The notes under the pieces are model-generated. The model saw nothing but the letters and a program-made list of their open reading frames with translations. It ran no database searches and had not been told where the DNA came from. From the NCBI GenBank assembly GCA_022826705.1, contig JAJDUJ010000006.1, positions 62,001 through 126,000 of the forward strand: DNA of 64,000 nucleotides, given 5' to 3'. This DNA is from Acidimicrobiia bacterium (lineage in GTDB: Bacteria > Actinomycetota > Acidimicrobiia > Acidimicrobiales > Bin134). The position numbers and the translations under genes were made by a program. This document shows positions 43,617 to 56,551 of the stretch, in pieces. The number at the start of each line of letters is the position of its first letter. Within the stretch, counting starts at the first letter, position 1.

Positions 43617-43656
43617 GCCCGGTCCCCTCGGTCCAGCATCGGTCGGATCATGCCCG
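43598..43656. repeat. 35-bp-offset tandem duplication at the ATPase/permease junction
   Basis: 43598-43621 and 43633-43656 are 24-bp copies differing at one position (43604 versus 43639). The copied piece contains the CGGGCATGATCCG stop/start junction. As a result the ATPase stop (TGA) overlaps one ATG and the permease ATG overlaps a second TGA. Confidence 0.85.
43613..43651 (-). CDS. 12-codon mini-frame linking ATPase and permease translation
   Basis: ATG at 43651 overlaps the ATPase TGA (ATGA). The frame reads MIRPMLDRGDRA and stops with a TGA that overlaps the permease ATG (ATGA). Its first four residues equal those of the permease (MIRP), as expected from the duplication. It may serve only as a ribosome relay; whether the peptide is made is unknown. 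Confidence 0.4.
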   Translation of the reverse strand: MIRPMLDRGDRA

Positions 43657-45165
43657 CACCTGTCCGGCCATGGCCTCGCCGATCACGCTTCTGGGGGTTA
43701 CGTCGGGGGCCAACTCCGACACCACCCGTCCCTCATACATCACCAAGAGGCGGTCGGAAAGCGCCAGCAACTCGTCGAGGTCCTCGGAGATCAATAGCAC
43801 CCCCACCCCCTCGGCCCGCTGAGCCACCAAGTGGCTTTGGATGGCGGCCACCCCCTGCACATCCAGTCCTCGGGTGGGCTGGGCGGCCACCAGCACCGCG
43901 GGCTGCTCCGCCAACTCCCGGCCCAAGAGCAGCCGCTGGAGATTGCCGCCCGACAGCCCGGCTATCGGATCGTTCAGCCGGCCCGTCCGCACTCCGAAAC
44001 GCTCCACCAAGCCCTGGCAGAACTCCACGCACTTGGCCATCACCAACATGAGCCCCCGCCGCTGGAGCCGGTACGACCGCACGATCGAGTTGTCCACCAC
44101 CGACATCTTGGGCGCCAAGCCCACCCCGAGACGGTCCTCGGGCACATAGGCCAAGCCCAGGAGATAGCGGTCGCCGGGCGATGCATCGGTCACGTCCTGC
44201 TGCTTGACCTTCACCTGGCCCTGGGTAGGCCGGCGCAATCCATTGATGACTTCAGCCAACTCCTTCTGGCCGTTGCCCGACACTCCGACGATGCCCACGA
44301 TCTCATGGGAATGCACGGTCATGTTGATGTCGGTCAGCGCCGGCAACCCTCGATCATTGAGGGCGCTGACCCCTTGTAGAGACAGCACTTCGGGACCGGC
44401 TTCCATGGCCGGCGGGCGCTCCACATAACCCCCCTCGGTCGATCCCACCATCATCTCGGCCAAGGAGGTCAGATCCACGTCTTGCAAGTCGTCCACCGTG
44501 GCCACCGTCTTGCCCTGCCGCAGCACGGTGGCCTCATCGCAGAAGGCCACCACCTGATCGAGCTTGTGGCTGATGTAGATGATGGAGCGACCGTCGTCGG
44601 CCATGGCCCGGAGCGCGGCCCCCAACTCTGCCGCCTCGCCTGGAGTAAGCACCGCGGTGGGCTCGTCCATCACCAGCACCGAGGCGTTCCGCCACAGGGC
44701 TTTGAGAATCTCCACCCGCTGCCGTTCGCCCATCGAGAGCTGCCACACCGGACGGGTGGGATCGGCGGCCATGCCGTAGGCCGCCGAGAGCTCGGCCACC
44801 CGCTCTTCGATCTCTGCGCTGCGAAGCAGCCGGGGAGCGGACCCCAGCACGATGTTCTCGGCCACGGTCAAGGTGGGCACCAGCCGGAACTCCTGGTACA
44901 CCATGCCCACACCGGCGGCGATGGCATCGGCGGGCGACTGGAAGAAGCGCCGCTCGCCGTTCACCCACACCTCGCCGCCGTCGGGGCGGTACACCCCGGC
45001 CAGCACGTTGACCATGGTGGTCTTGCCCGCGCCGTTCTCACCCAGCAGCGCGTGAATGGTGCCGGGGCGAACCCGCAGGTCGGCCCCGGCACAGGCGATC
45101 ACTCCGGGGAATCGCTTCTCGATTCCCCGGAGCCAGACCGCATGGTCGGCATCAGAAGACGCCAC
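43648..45165 (-). CDS. ABC importer ATP-binding protein, two NBDs, nucleoside/BMP type
   Basis: A 505-residue protein with two nucleotide-binding domains (NupO/YufO-like). NBD1 is canonical: Walker A GENGAGKTT, signature LSMGERQ, Walker B VLVMDEPTAVLTP. NBD2 has the degenerate Walker A GVSGNGQKEL, signature LSGGNLQR and VLVAAQPTRGLDV, which is normal for this class. GTG at 45165 begins 29 nt after the lipoprotein gene. It energises the two permeases downstream; its C-terminal codons lie inside the duplication at 43633-43656. Confidence 0.94.
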   Translation of the reverse strand: MASSDADHAVWLRGIEKRFPGVIACAGADLRVRPGTIHALLGENGAGKTTMVNVLAGVYRPDGGEVWVNGERRFFQSPADAIAAGVGMVYQEFRLVPTLTVAENIVLGSAPRLLRSAEIEERVAELSAAYGMAADPTRPVWQLSMGERQRVEILKALWRNASVLVMDEPTAVLTPGEAAELGAALRAMADDGRSIIYISHKLDQVVAFCDEATVLRQGKTVATVDDLQDVDLTSLAEMMVGSTEGGYVERPPAMEAGPEVLSLQGVSALNDRGLPALTDINMTVHSHEIVGIVGVSGNGQKELAEVINGLRRPTQGQVKVKQQDVTDASPGDRYLLGLAYVPEDRLGVGLAPKMSVVDNSIVRSYRLQRRGLMLVMAKCVEFCQGLVERFGVRTGRLNDPIAGLSGGNLQRLLLGRELAEQPAVLVAAQPTRGLDVQGVAAIQSHLVAQRAEGVGVLLISEDLDELLALSDRLLVMYEGRVVSELAPDVTPRSVIGEAMAGQVRA

Positions 45166-45194
45166 TGCGGAAACCGTGAGGCTTCCGGCTTAGA

Positions 45195-46310
45195 TCACGG
45201 CGAGGCGTTGCCGACGACGCCTTCGACGAAGAACCCCATGCCCAGCATTGAGCCGTCGTCCATCGTCTCGCCCGCGGCCACCACCACGTTGCCGTCCTGA
45301 TCCCGGATCTCGCCGGTGAACACGTCCCACGAGCCGTCGACCATCGAAGCGGCCACCGCTTCGATATCCGCGGCCACGTTGGCCGGAACATCGTCGGCCA
45401 GCGGGGCGAGGGCGACGATCTCGTCGTCCATGCCGCCCCAGTACGAACCGGGCGAATAGGTGCCCGCCGCCACGGCCTCGATGATCCGGGCGTAGTACGG
45501 GCCCCAGTTCCACACCGGTGCGGTGATGAACGCATCAGGGGCGAAGGCGCTCATGTCGGAGTTGTACGACACCCAGCGGGCCCCGGCCTCCTGAGCGGCC
45601 AGACCCGGTGCGGTGGAGTCCTGGTGCATGGCGATCACATCGGCGCCGGCCTCAAGCAGGGCTGCCGCGCTGTCGCCCTCAACGGCGGGGTCGAACCAGG
45701 TGAACGTCCAGGTCACGTGGACCTCAACGTCGGGGTTAACCCGCTGCGCGCCCAGCGTGAAGGCGTTGATGCCTCGCAGCACCTCGGGGATCGGGAAGGC
45801 GGCTACGTAGCCGATCTGGTTGGCCTCGGTGATCGCACCCGCGGCCATCCCCGACAGGTAACGGGGCTGGTACATGCGGCCGAAGTAGTTGCCGAAGTTG
45901 GTGTCGTTCATCTCGTACCCGCTGGCGTGCTCGAACACCACGTCCGGATACTCGCCGGCCAACTCCTCCATCGGGTCCATGTAGCCGAAGGAGGTGGCAA
46001 AGATCACGTCGGCCCCCTCGTTCTCGATGAAGTCAACCACTACGGCGCGGAAGTCCTCAGCGACCTCGGGAACACTTTCCACAAACAGGGTTTTTGCTCC
46101 GGTCTGACTCTCGGCGTAACGGCGACCCTCATTGTGGGCCCACGTCCATCCTGCGTCCCCCACGGGGCCAACAAAGACGAAGGCTGCTGCAAAACCCTCA
46201 TCGCTTGGGGACACGGGACCCGCGTCATCGTCGTCGTTGCCGCAACCGACAGCGACCAATGTGACCGCCGCCACCACCACAAATAGCTTCAGCAAGAACT
46301 TTTTGGCCAT
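45195..46310 (-). CDS. BMP-family (PnrA-like) nucleoside-binding lipoprotein
   Basis: A 371-residue membrane-anchored binding protein. The signal peptide ends AVGC (Cys23) followed by GNDDDD, like the family 5 lipoproteins in this window. The BMP core shows FVGPVGDAGWTWAHNEGRR, IFATSFGYMDPM, ADVIAMHQDSTAPG and GVRWVSYNSD-like RWVSYNSDMS. Characterised relatives bind purine nucleosides, which agrees with the purine-type catabolic genes on both sides. The ATG at 46310 has an excellent AAGGAGG. It starts the leftward importer operon and is divergent from the PLP enzyme operon. Confidence 0.92.
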   Translation of the reverse strand: MAKKFLLKLFVVVAAVTLVAVGCGNDDDDAGPVSPSDEGFAAAFVFVGPVGDAGWTWAHNEGRRYAESQTGAKTLFVESVPEVAEDFRAVVVDFIENEGADVIFATSFGYMDPMEELAGEYPDVVFEHASGYEMNDTNFGNYFGRMYQPRYLSGMAAGAITEANQIGYVAAFPIPEVLRGINAFTLGAQRVNPDVEVHVTWTFTWFDPAVEGDSAAALLEAGADVIAMHQDSTAPGLAAQEAGARWVSYNSDMSAFAPDAFITAPVWNWGPYYARIIEAVAAGTYSPGSYWGGMDDEIVALAPLADDVPANVAADIEAVAASMVDGSWDVFTGEIRDQDGNVVVAAGETMDDGSMLGMGFFVEGVVGNASP

Positions 46311-46359
46311 GTTTCGTTTCCCTCCTTGGATCGGCTCGAAAGCCAGCCCCCAGAGAGTA

Positions 46360-46376
46360 GCCTGTAATGCTCAGGC
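46360..46376. promoter_or_regulatory. Small palindrome in the divergent importer/PLP-enzyme promoter region
   Basis: GCCTG and CAGGC arms flank TAATGCT within the 116-bp gap between the divergent genes at 46310 and 46427. It could be an operator. Five-base arms can occur by chance. Confidence 0.25.
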
Positions 46377-46426
46377 AGTCTCGGGAAACTTGACTGCCAT
46401 TTTGTGACAACTTCGATTCAACAGGT

Positions 46427-47925
<1,499 letters not shown>

Positions 47926-47926
<1 letters not shown>

Positions 47927-49128
47927 TGATCCAAGGCCTGACTTGCTCGTGTGGGGCGGTGGCGGCAGGCGATGCGTGGGCTTGTGCGAAGAGGGGTAGT
48001 GACGACCGGGATCATGTGCTGGCGCTGCCGATGCCGGACTGGTCGGTGGATGGCGACAGCGAGCAGCCGTTTGTGCGTTATCGGCGGATGCTGCGGTCTT
48101 GGGTTGAGGCCGAGGACGATGGCTGGTTCGTGGATCGGGTGGGGCAACTCGACGCTGCGGTGGCCGAAGTGGACGGGCACGGCTTCGAGGTCACTCCTTG
48201 TTCGGACGCCGTCATCAACGATCGGTTAGTCACGGTTAAGGACGAGACCGACAATGTGTCCGGGTCGCACAAGGCTCGGCACACGTTTGGGCTGATGTTG
48301 CATCTGCTGGTGCGGGAGCGTCGGGACGGTGGTGCTGGGGAGCGGCCTCCGTTGGCTATCGCATCTTGCGGCAATGCCGCGGTGGCCGCCGCGGTGGTGG
48401 CTGCTGCGGAGCGGTGGCCGATCACTGTCTATGTGCCTGTTGACGCCGAGCCCGCTGTGGTGGCTCGACTGCGAGAGCTGGGGGCGAAAATTGAAAGCTG
48501 TCCCCGGATTGATGGCGAGGAGGGCGACCCCTCCTATCTGCGCTTTCGGGAGGCGGTCAGCGAGGGAGCGGTTCCTTTCGGCTGCCAGGGGCCGGACAAC
48601 GGCTACACCATCGACGGGGGGCGGACCCTGGGTTATGAGCTGGCCGAGCAGGCCCCTGACATCGACCGGGTTTATGTGCAGGTGGGCGGGGGGGCGCTGG
48701 CGACGTCGGTGGCCCAGGGACTGGCCGTCGGCGGCTCTCAAGCCGCGCTGGTGGCGGTGCAAACCGAGGGGTGCGCTCCGCTGGCTCGGGCGTGGGAGCG
48801 AACCGCCGAGTTGGGTGGACTGGAAGAAGCCCGGCAGCAGCGCTCAGCGGTTATGTGGCCGTGGACGCCAACCCCTTCTTCGGCGGCCAGTGGCATCCTC
48901 GACGATGAGACCTACGACTGGGCCGCGGTTGCCGAGGCCATGGCCACCACCGGTGGACACCCCGTGGTGGTTCCCGAACCTGTGGTCACCGAGGCCTGCG
49001 AGGCTGGCCGGTCAGCAACTGGCATCAATGTCAGTCCGACGGGTTCGGCTGGCTTGGCCGGTCTGCTGTGTGACGATCCCCCGGCCGACGCCAAACCAGC
49101 GGTGCTCTTCACCGGGGCGCAGCGATGA
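47926..49128 (+). CDS. Threonine-synthase-like PLP enzyme
   Basis: A 400-residue fold-type-II PLP enzyme. The N-terminus has a small Cys cluster (Cys7, Cys9, Cys20; LTCSCG) like the zinc-ribbon-type start of some threonine synthases. VKDETDNVSGSHKARH carries the PLP lysine Lys116, SCGNAA the asparagine loop and QVGGGALATS the glycine-rich phosphate loop. Homoserine pathway genes are absent here, so a catabolic beta-elimination or deamination role is more likely than threonine synthesis. ATG at 47926 overlaps the previous stop (TAATG); a longer version from 47881 would run inside the upstream gene. It ends in ATGA shared with the deaminase start. Confidence 0.85.
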
Positions 49129-50423
49129 CCTCTCGCACGGTGCTTCGGAGGGCCCGCTGGCCGGGTGACGTCGCCATCGCTGATGGCGTCATCGTCGAAG
49201 CAGGCATCGTCGAGCCCCAGCCTGACGATGTTGTGGTCAATGTGGATGGCGACATCATCACCGCCGGTCTCGCCAACACCCACCATCACCTCTATCAGTG
49301 GATGACCCGGGGCCGGGCAGTGGGCTGCGATCTGTTCAACTGGCTGGTGGAGTTGTACCCGGTGTGGGGGCGGCTGTCGGTGGACGATGTGGCCGCCGCG
49401 GCGCTAGTCGGGTTGGGCGAGTTGGCCGCCACCGGCTGCACCTCCGCCTCCGACCACCACTACCTAGTTCCCCACGGCGATGACGCGGTGTTCGACGCCA
49501 TCGTCGACGCCGCTGCCACCGTGGGCATCCGCCTGCACCTCAGCCGGGGATCGATGGACTTGGGCGAATCCCAGGGCGGGCTTCCCCCCGACCATGTGGT
49601 GGAAGACCTGGACTCCATCATGGCGTCCACCGAGCGGGTTATCGCCCAGCACCACGACGGCGACATGGTCCATGTGGTGGTGGCGCCGTGCAGCCCGTTC
49701 TCGGTCAGCTCTGAGCTGATGGAAGCGTCGGCTGCTTTGGCCCGACAGCATGGCCTGCGACTCCACACCCACCTGTGCGAGACAATCGACGAGCAAGAGC
49801 ACTGCCTGGAGCGGTTCGGCCGCCGGCCGGTGGAGCAGCTTGACGAATGGGGCTGGGTGGGCGACGACGTGTGGCTGGCCCACGGCATTTGGTTCAACGA
49901 CGAAGAGATCGCCCGACTGGGTTCAGCCGGGGTGGGCGTGGCCCACTGCCCCTCATCCAACGCCCGTTTGGCCGCTGGCACCTGTCGAGTTACCGACCTG
50001 GAAGCCGCCGGTGTGCCAGTTGGTTTGGGCGTGGACGGGGTGGCCTCCAACGAGGTGGGCGGCCTGTTTCCCGAGTTGCACCAGTCGCTGTACGCCGCGC
50101 GCCTGCGGGCCATGGATCCCAGCGCCTTCATGCCCGCCGACGCCATCCGCCTGGGGACCTCTGGCGGAGCGGCCTGCTTGGGGGTGTCCGACCGCCTCGG
50201 CCAGATCGAACCCGGCATGATTGCCGATCTCGCTGTGTGGCCCGGCGACGACATCGCCGACGTGGTCGATCCCCTGGCCGGCTTGGTGCTCGGCCCCGAC
50301 CGCCGGGTGCGCCACCTCTACGTTGGCGGCAACCCCGTCGTCCAAGACGGGCAGTTGCTGGGCTGCGACCTCGCCGCCGCCCACGCCGACCTCGCCCAGC
50401 GAGCCCGCCGCCTCTGGGATTAG
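49125..50423 (+). CDS. Amidohydrolase, 8-oxoguanine/guanine-type deaminase-like
   Basis: A 432-residue metal-dependent deaminase of the amidohydrolase superfamily (TrzN/AtzB/8-oxoguanine deaminase group). The HxH metal pair lies in NTHHHLYQWMTRGR (53-55), RLHTHLCETIDEQ supplies the third His and a Glu, LAHGIWF the fourth, and GVDGVASNE the catalytic Asp. A short N-terminal beta-sandwich and a C-terminal DLAVWPGDD / VRHLYVGG region are present. NTHHHLYQ is typical of 8-oxoguanine deaminases and hydroxytriazine hydrolases. It overlaps the preceding PLP gene (ATGA) and converges with the carboxyltransferase by 4 nt. It fits deamination of an oxidised or amino purine. Confidence 0.87.
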   Translation: MTSRTVLRRARWPGDVAIADGVIVEAGIVEPQPDDVVVNVDGDIITAGLANTHHHLYQWMTRGRAVGCDLFNWLVELYPVWGRLSVDDVAAAALVGLGELAATGCTSASDHHYLVPHGDDAVFDAIVDAAATVGIRLHLSRGSMDLGESQGGLPPDHVVEDLDSIMASTERVIAQHHDGDMVHVVVAPCSPFSVSSELMEASAALARQHGLRLHTHLCETIDEQEHCLERFGRRPVEQLDEWGWVGDDVWLAHGIWFNDEEIARLGSAGVGVAHCPSSNARLAAGTCRVTDLEAAGVPVGLGVDGVASNEVGGLFPELHQSLYAARLRAMDPSAFMPADAIRLGTSGGAACLGVSDRLGQIEPGMIADLAVWPGDDIADVVDPLAGLVLGPDRRVRHLYVGGNPVVQDGQLLGCDLAAAHADLAQRARRLWD

Positions 50424-51880
50424 CGGTTCTCGGCTAGCTGAAGGGCGTTGAGGATGGCGTTGCGCATGTCTCGGGGGTCGATTACGTCGTCGCTGCCGAG
50501 GCGGCCGGCGAGGCGGTAGGGGCCGGAGCGCTGCTCGCGCTCTACTTGGGCTTGGGTTTCGGCGTCGAGCTTGGCTGAGCGGCCGCCGGCATCGGCGGGC
50601 ATGGCGGCCATGTTCACGCTGGGCAGGGAGAACGACTGGGTTTGGTTGTCGAAGGGGTTCTGGGCCATCACCACCGAGCCGAAGCCGAACGCCTTGCGCA
50701 TGGTGATCTCGATCTTGGGGTTGGAGAGGCGGCGCTCGGCCTTGTACATCTTGCCGCCCCACTTCAAGATGCCCTCCCGCTCGGCCTTGGTGCCGGCCAT
50801 CACTCCGGGGTTGTCGGCCAGGAACACCACGGGATGGTCGTAGTTGCCGATCACCTCCAGGAAGTCGGTGGCCTTTATGGCCGCCGCGGCGTCCACTGAG
50901 CCGGCCAGGTAGGCCGGGTTGTTGGCCACGATCATGCTGGGACGTCCCCCGAAGCGGGCCAAACCGATGATGATGGCCGGGCCGTAGGCGGGCTGGATCT
51001 CAAAGAAGCTGTCTTCGTCCACGATGTGGTCGATCACCTGGTGCATGTCGTAGGGGCGGCGGTCGTTGGGGGGGATGATGTCGAGCAGCTCCTCCACCAC
51101 CCGGGGCTCGGTGTCGGGGCCGCTGGCCCGGGGCGACGGCTGGCCAGCCCGCAACGGGAAGTACGACAGATAGAGGCGGGCCATGTCGATGGCTTCCTCG
51201 TCGTCGAGCGCCTCGTTGTGGGCCGAACCGGCGATGCGGGTACACACGTCGGCGCCGCCCAACTCCTCTTTGGTCACGTCCTCGCCGGTGGCCGCCTTCA
51301 CCAGCGGCGGGCCGCCGGTGAACATGGAGGCGTAGGAGGTCATGATCACGAAGTCGCTGAGGGGGGCGGCCAGCGCGCCGTGGCCCGCGGAGGCACCCAT
51401 CACCAAACACACCATGGGGACTTGCCCGTTGAGGTCGGCGTAGGCCTGGAGGTCGCCGGGCGAGCGACTGCCGCCGGTGTCGGTGAGCCGGTGGCCGGCC
51501 CCTTCCAGCATGGTGACGAGCGGGAGGCCCTCCTGGGCGGCCAGCTCGGCCACCCGGTAGCGCTTAGCGGTGTTGCCCGCCCCGATCGACCCGCCCAAAA
51601 CGGTGAAGTCCTCGGCCCCGGCCAGCACCGTGCGGCCTTCGATCCGGCCGTAGCCGCACACGAAGCCGTCGGAGGGGATGTCTTCCAGGGTGCCCACCAG
51701 CGGGCCGATCTCCCGAAAGGTGCCGGGGTCGAACAGCCGGACGATTCGCTGGCGCACGTCCAGCTTGCCCCGGGAGTGCATGTACTTCTCCACTCGCTCG
51801 GGGCCGCCCATGGCCGCGCCCTCAGTGCGCCGCCGGTCGAGCTCCTCCAGCCACGGCTTCCACTCCTCCCGGTTGTTCAT
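50420..51880 (-). CDS. Acyl-CoA carboxylase carboxyltransferase (beta) subunit
   Basis: A 486-residue crotonase-fold carboxyltransferase of the propionyl/methylcrotonyl-CoA carboxylase kind. It has EGAGHRLTDTGG, MGASAGHGALAAPLSDF, a PYDMHQVIDHIVDEDSFFE region and DNPGVMAGTKAEREGILKWGG in the second half. It is shorter than PCCB (about 530) mainly at the N-terminus. No biotin carboxylase or biotin carrier gene lies nearby, so it must pair with a subunit encoded elsewhere. It follows the LLM oxidoreductase gene by 10 nt on the same strand and probably ends that six-gene operon. Its link to heterocycle breakdown is unclear. Confidence 0.9.
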   Translation of the reverse strand: MNNREEWKPWLEELDRRRTEGAAMGGPERVEKYMHSRGKLDVRQRIVRLFDPGTFREIGPLVGTLEDIPSDGFVCGYGRIEGRTVLAGAEDFTVLGGSIGAGNTAKRYRVAELAAQEGLPLVTMLEGAGHRLTDTGGSRSPGDLQAYADLNGQVPMVCLVMGASAGHGALAAPLSDFVIMTSYASMFTGGPPLVKAATGEDVTKEELGGADVCTRIAGSAHNEALDDEEAIDMARLYLSYFPLRAGQPSPRASGPDTEPRVVEELLDIIPPNDRRPYDMHQVIDHIVDEDSFFEIQPAYGPAIIIGLARFGGRPSMIVANNPAYLAGSVDAAAAIKATDFLEVIGNYDHPVVFLADNPGVMAGTKAEREGILKWGGKMYKAERRLSNPKIEITMRKAFGFGSVVMAQNPFDNQTQSFSLPSVNMAAMPADAGGRSAKLDAETQAQVEREQRSGPYRLAGRLGSDDVIDPRDMRNAILNALQLAENR

Positions 51881-51887
51881 GCCGGCG

Positions 51888-51893
51888 AGCTTA
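51888..51893 (-). promoter_or_regulatory. Possible leaderless -10 box (TAAGCT) of the carboxyltransferase gene
   Basis: TAAGCT lies 7 nt before the ATG at 51880 and no Shine-Dalgarno sequence is present. Its first three bases are the TAA stop of the preceding gene, so it may be fortuitous within an operon. Confidence 0.25.
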
Positions 51894-52892
51894 TGCGGGC
51901 GAGAACGCGTCGATCATGGCCCGCACATCGGGACCCAGGGGGTAGAGGATGGGACAGGTTGCCCCGTTAGCCACGTACTCATCCACCTTTTCCCGACATT
52001 CATCGGCGGTGCCCGCCGCGCACAGCATCTGCACGATGTCGTCGGGCACCAGCTTGGAGGCCGCCTCCACCTGCTCCATGGTGGCGGGCCAGGTGAGCAC
52101 GGCGTTCACCTGATCCAGCAGCGAGTCGGGCACCCCGGAGGCGGCCATGATGTGGGGCTGCTGGCCCAGGTACTGGGTCACCAGCAGGCGGGCGGCGTCC
52201 AGCGCCTCGCCCCGGTCTTCGGCCAGCGAGCACACAACCAACTGGGGGCGGTCGAGGTCGTCCACCGTTCGCCCCGCTCGGGCCGCGCCCTCGGCCAGGG
52301 CGTCCATGGCCCGGCGGTTGTAGTCGGGCGACACCAGGTAGTTGAGCACCACCCCGTCGGCGATCTCTCCGGTGAGCGCCATCATCTTCATGCCCGTGGC
52401 CCCGATGTAGATGGGCACGTCCTTGGGGCGGCGGGGCTGATGCACGTAGTCGAGCTCCACGTCTTCGAGGTGTACGTAGCTTCCGTCGAAGGTCACGTTC
52501 TCGTCGGCCAGAAGCGCCCGCACCACGGTGACCACCTCCCGCATGGCCCCGAGCGGGCGGCGGCGGTCCACCCCCACCTTGCTGGCCAGCGGATCCCACC
52601 ACGCCCCCAAACCGCACAGGATGCGCCCCGGCGCCAGGTCGTCGAGGGTGGAGAACGTGGCGGCCAGGCGGGCCGGGTTGCGGGTCCACATGTCGAGCAC
52701 CCCGCTGCCCACCTTGATGGTGTCGGTGGAGGCGGCGAAGGCGGCCATGGGCACGGTGGCCTCCCGCACCAGCCGGGAATCGGCCTGCCACACGGCCTCG
52801 AACCCCTTCTGCTCGGCGTATTGCACGTACTCGATGGCCTCGGACACCGAGTGGGCGTCTTGCAGGTAGAGGGCCACGGGATATGAGCTCAT
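51891..52892 (-). CDS. LLM-class (F420-type) flavin/F420-dependent oxidoreductase
   Basis: A 333-residue bacterial-luciferase-like barrel. [15 protein letters not shown] is followed by [34 protein letters not shown] and [25 protein letters not shown], all typical of F420-dependent oxidoreductases of the mer-like group in actinobacteria. The cofactor (F420 or FMN) cannot be decided from the sequence. The start is ATG at 52892, which overlaps the stop of the preceding deaminase as ATGA; a longer frame to 53057 would lie in that gene and is not homologous. It probably acts in the same pathway as the XDH and carbamoylase genes upstream in the operon. Confidence 0.88.
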   Translation of the reverse strand: MSSYPVALYLQDAHSVSEAIEYVQYAEQKGFEAVWQADSRLVREATVPMAAFAASTDTIKVGSGVLDMWTRNPARLAATFSTLDDLAPGRILCGLGAWWDPLASKVGVDRRRPLGAMREVVTVVRALLADENVTFDGSYVHLEDVELDYVHQPRRPKDVPIYIGATGMKMMALTGEIADGVVLNYLVSPDYNRRAMDALAEGAARAGRTVDDLDRPQLVVCSLAEDRGEALDAARLLVTQYLGQQPHIMAASGVPDSLLDQVNAVLTWPATMEQVEAASKLVPDDIVQMLCAAGTADECREKVDEYVANGATCPILYPLGPDVRAMIDAFSPA

Positions 52893-53953
52893 GGGTCGAT
52901 CTCCTCCAATTTGGCGAACAGTCGGTTGGCGGCCTCGGCGGCCTTGGCCCGGATCTCGTCGGGGTCCACCCGGGTGGCCACCCCGTCGGCCAAAAGCGTC
53001 TCCCCGTCGACTACCACGTCGACAGCCCGCACGCCGGGGGTGAAGGCCAGCCGCCACGGGTCGATGGGGTCATAGCTCCAGCGGACAGTGTCGGAGCGGG
53101 CCTCGGGGAACAGCTCCCAGCCCTGGGCCAACCACTCCCACGCGGTGTCGGGGGTGGCGGTCACATCGTTCTCCCGGTGGCGGGCGTAGGCCACCCGGAA
53201 CTCCTCGAGCATGTCGGCCCCGATGCCGTCGGTGCCCAACGCCACCGGGTTGTCGAACCGGATCGGCCGGGCGTAGCCCACCGCATTGTTCATGTTGGAC
53301 CGGGGGTTGTGGACCAGGGTGCCAGCCAGTTGATGGTCGTCGGGCAGATGCACCCCGTGGATCAGCAGCCACTCGTCGGTGCTCCAGCGCTCCAGCCGCT
53401 CGGCGGCCGGGGCGTCCACCGGGCCCTCGGCCACGTGGATATGCACCCCGGTGCCCAAATCGGCCGCCAGGCCGGCGGCGGCTTCCAGCGTGTCGTCGGT
53501 GCAGGTGAAGGCGGCGTGGACCCCGACCATGCCCCGGCCCCCGGCCCGAAGGAACTGCTCGTTCTCGGCCAGACCCCGCCGGGCGCCCTCAGCGCCGTGG
53601 CGGTCGGTCACCCCGTAGGCGCAGCTGCTCCGCACCCCCACCTCGGCGCAGGCATCGGCGATCACCTGAAGCGAGCCCTCGATGGCGTTGGGCGACTCGT
53701 GGTGGTCGATTATGGCGGTACAGCCCGATTCCAGCGCCTCCAGCGCCCCCAGCTTGGCCGACCACTCGATGATGTCGAGGTCGAGCGCCCGGTCGAGCCG
53801 CCACCAGATCAGCTCCAAGATGTCGGTGAAGCCGGTGGGCGTGCGGGGCGGGGCGGGCATCCCCCGGGCCAGCGCGGAATACAGGTGATGGTGGGCACAG
53901 ACCAGCCCGGGCGTCGTGCCAGATGTCGCCGCAGAGTGGTCGCCCGTGTCCAT
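52889..53953 (-). CDS. Amidohydrolase/deaminase, SsnA-like, N-terminally short
   Basis: A 354-residue amidohydrolase. [18 protein letters not shown] puts the metal HxH pair at His21/His23. [49 protein letters not shown] and [14 protein letters not shown] follow, a pattern close to SsnA (putative chlorohydrolase/aminohydrolase). SsnA and relatives have about 60 residues before the HxH pair, forming the beta-sandwich with C-terminal strands. Here only 20 remain, while the C-terminal strands ([14 protein letters not shown]) are kept. The frame continues to 54115 but only inside the molybdenum enzyme gene, so ATG 53953 is preferred. The next upstream gene is an XdhD-like enzyme, as in E. coli. 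Confidence 0.82.
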   Translation of the reverse strand: MDTGDHSAATSGTTPGLVCAHHHLYSALARGMPAPPRTPTGFTDILELIWWRLDRALDLDIIEWSAKLGALEALESGCTAIIDHHESPNAIEGSLQVIADACAEVGVRSSCAYGVTDRHGAEGARRGLAENEQFLRAGGRGMVGVHAAFTCTDDTLEAAAGLAADLGTGVHIHVAEGPVDAPAAERLERWSTDEWLLIHGVHLPDDHQLAGTLVHNPRSNMNNAVGYARPIRFDNPVALGTDGIGADMLEEFRVAYARHRENDVTATPDTAWEWLAQGWELFPEARSDTVRWSYDPIDPWRLAFTPGVRAVDVVVDGETLLADGVATRVDPDEIRAKAAEAANRLFAKLEEIDP

Positions 53954-53993
53954 CAGCAGTGAAGGATAAGCCGCTTCGCCCGAACGGGTTCGC

Positions 53994-56549
<2,556 letters not shown>

Positions 56550-56551
56550 GG

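Noticed and set aside
44200..44400. Degenerate Walker A (GVSGNGQKEL) and AAQPTRG in the second NBD of the BMP-type ATPase
   Set aside because: This degeneracy is usual in the sugar/nucleoside double-NBD ATPases and is not evidence of a defect.
52893..53057. N-terminal extension of the LLM oxidoreductase to 53057
   Set aside because: The 55 extra residues are Arg/Gly-rich and lie inside the upstream deaminase; ATG 52892 overlaps its stop as ATGA and begins the conserved domain.
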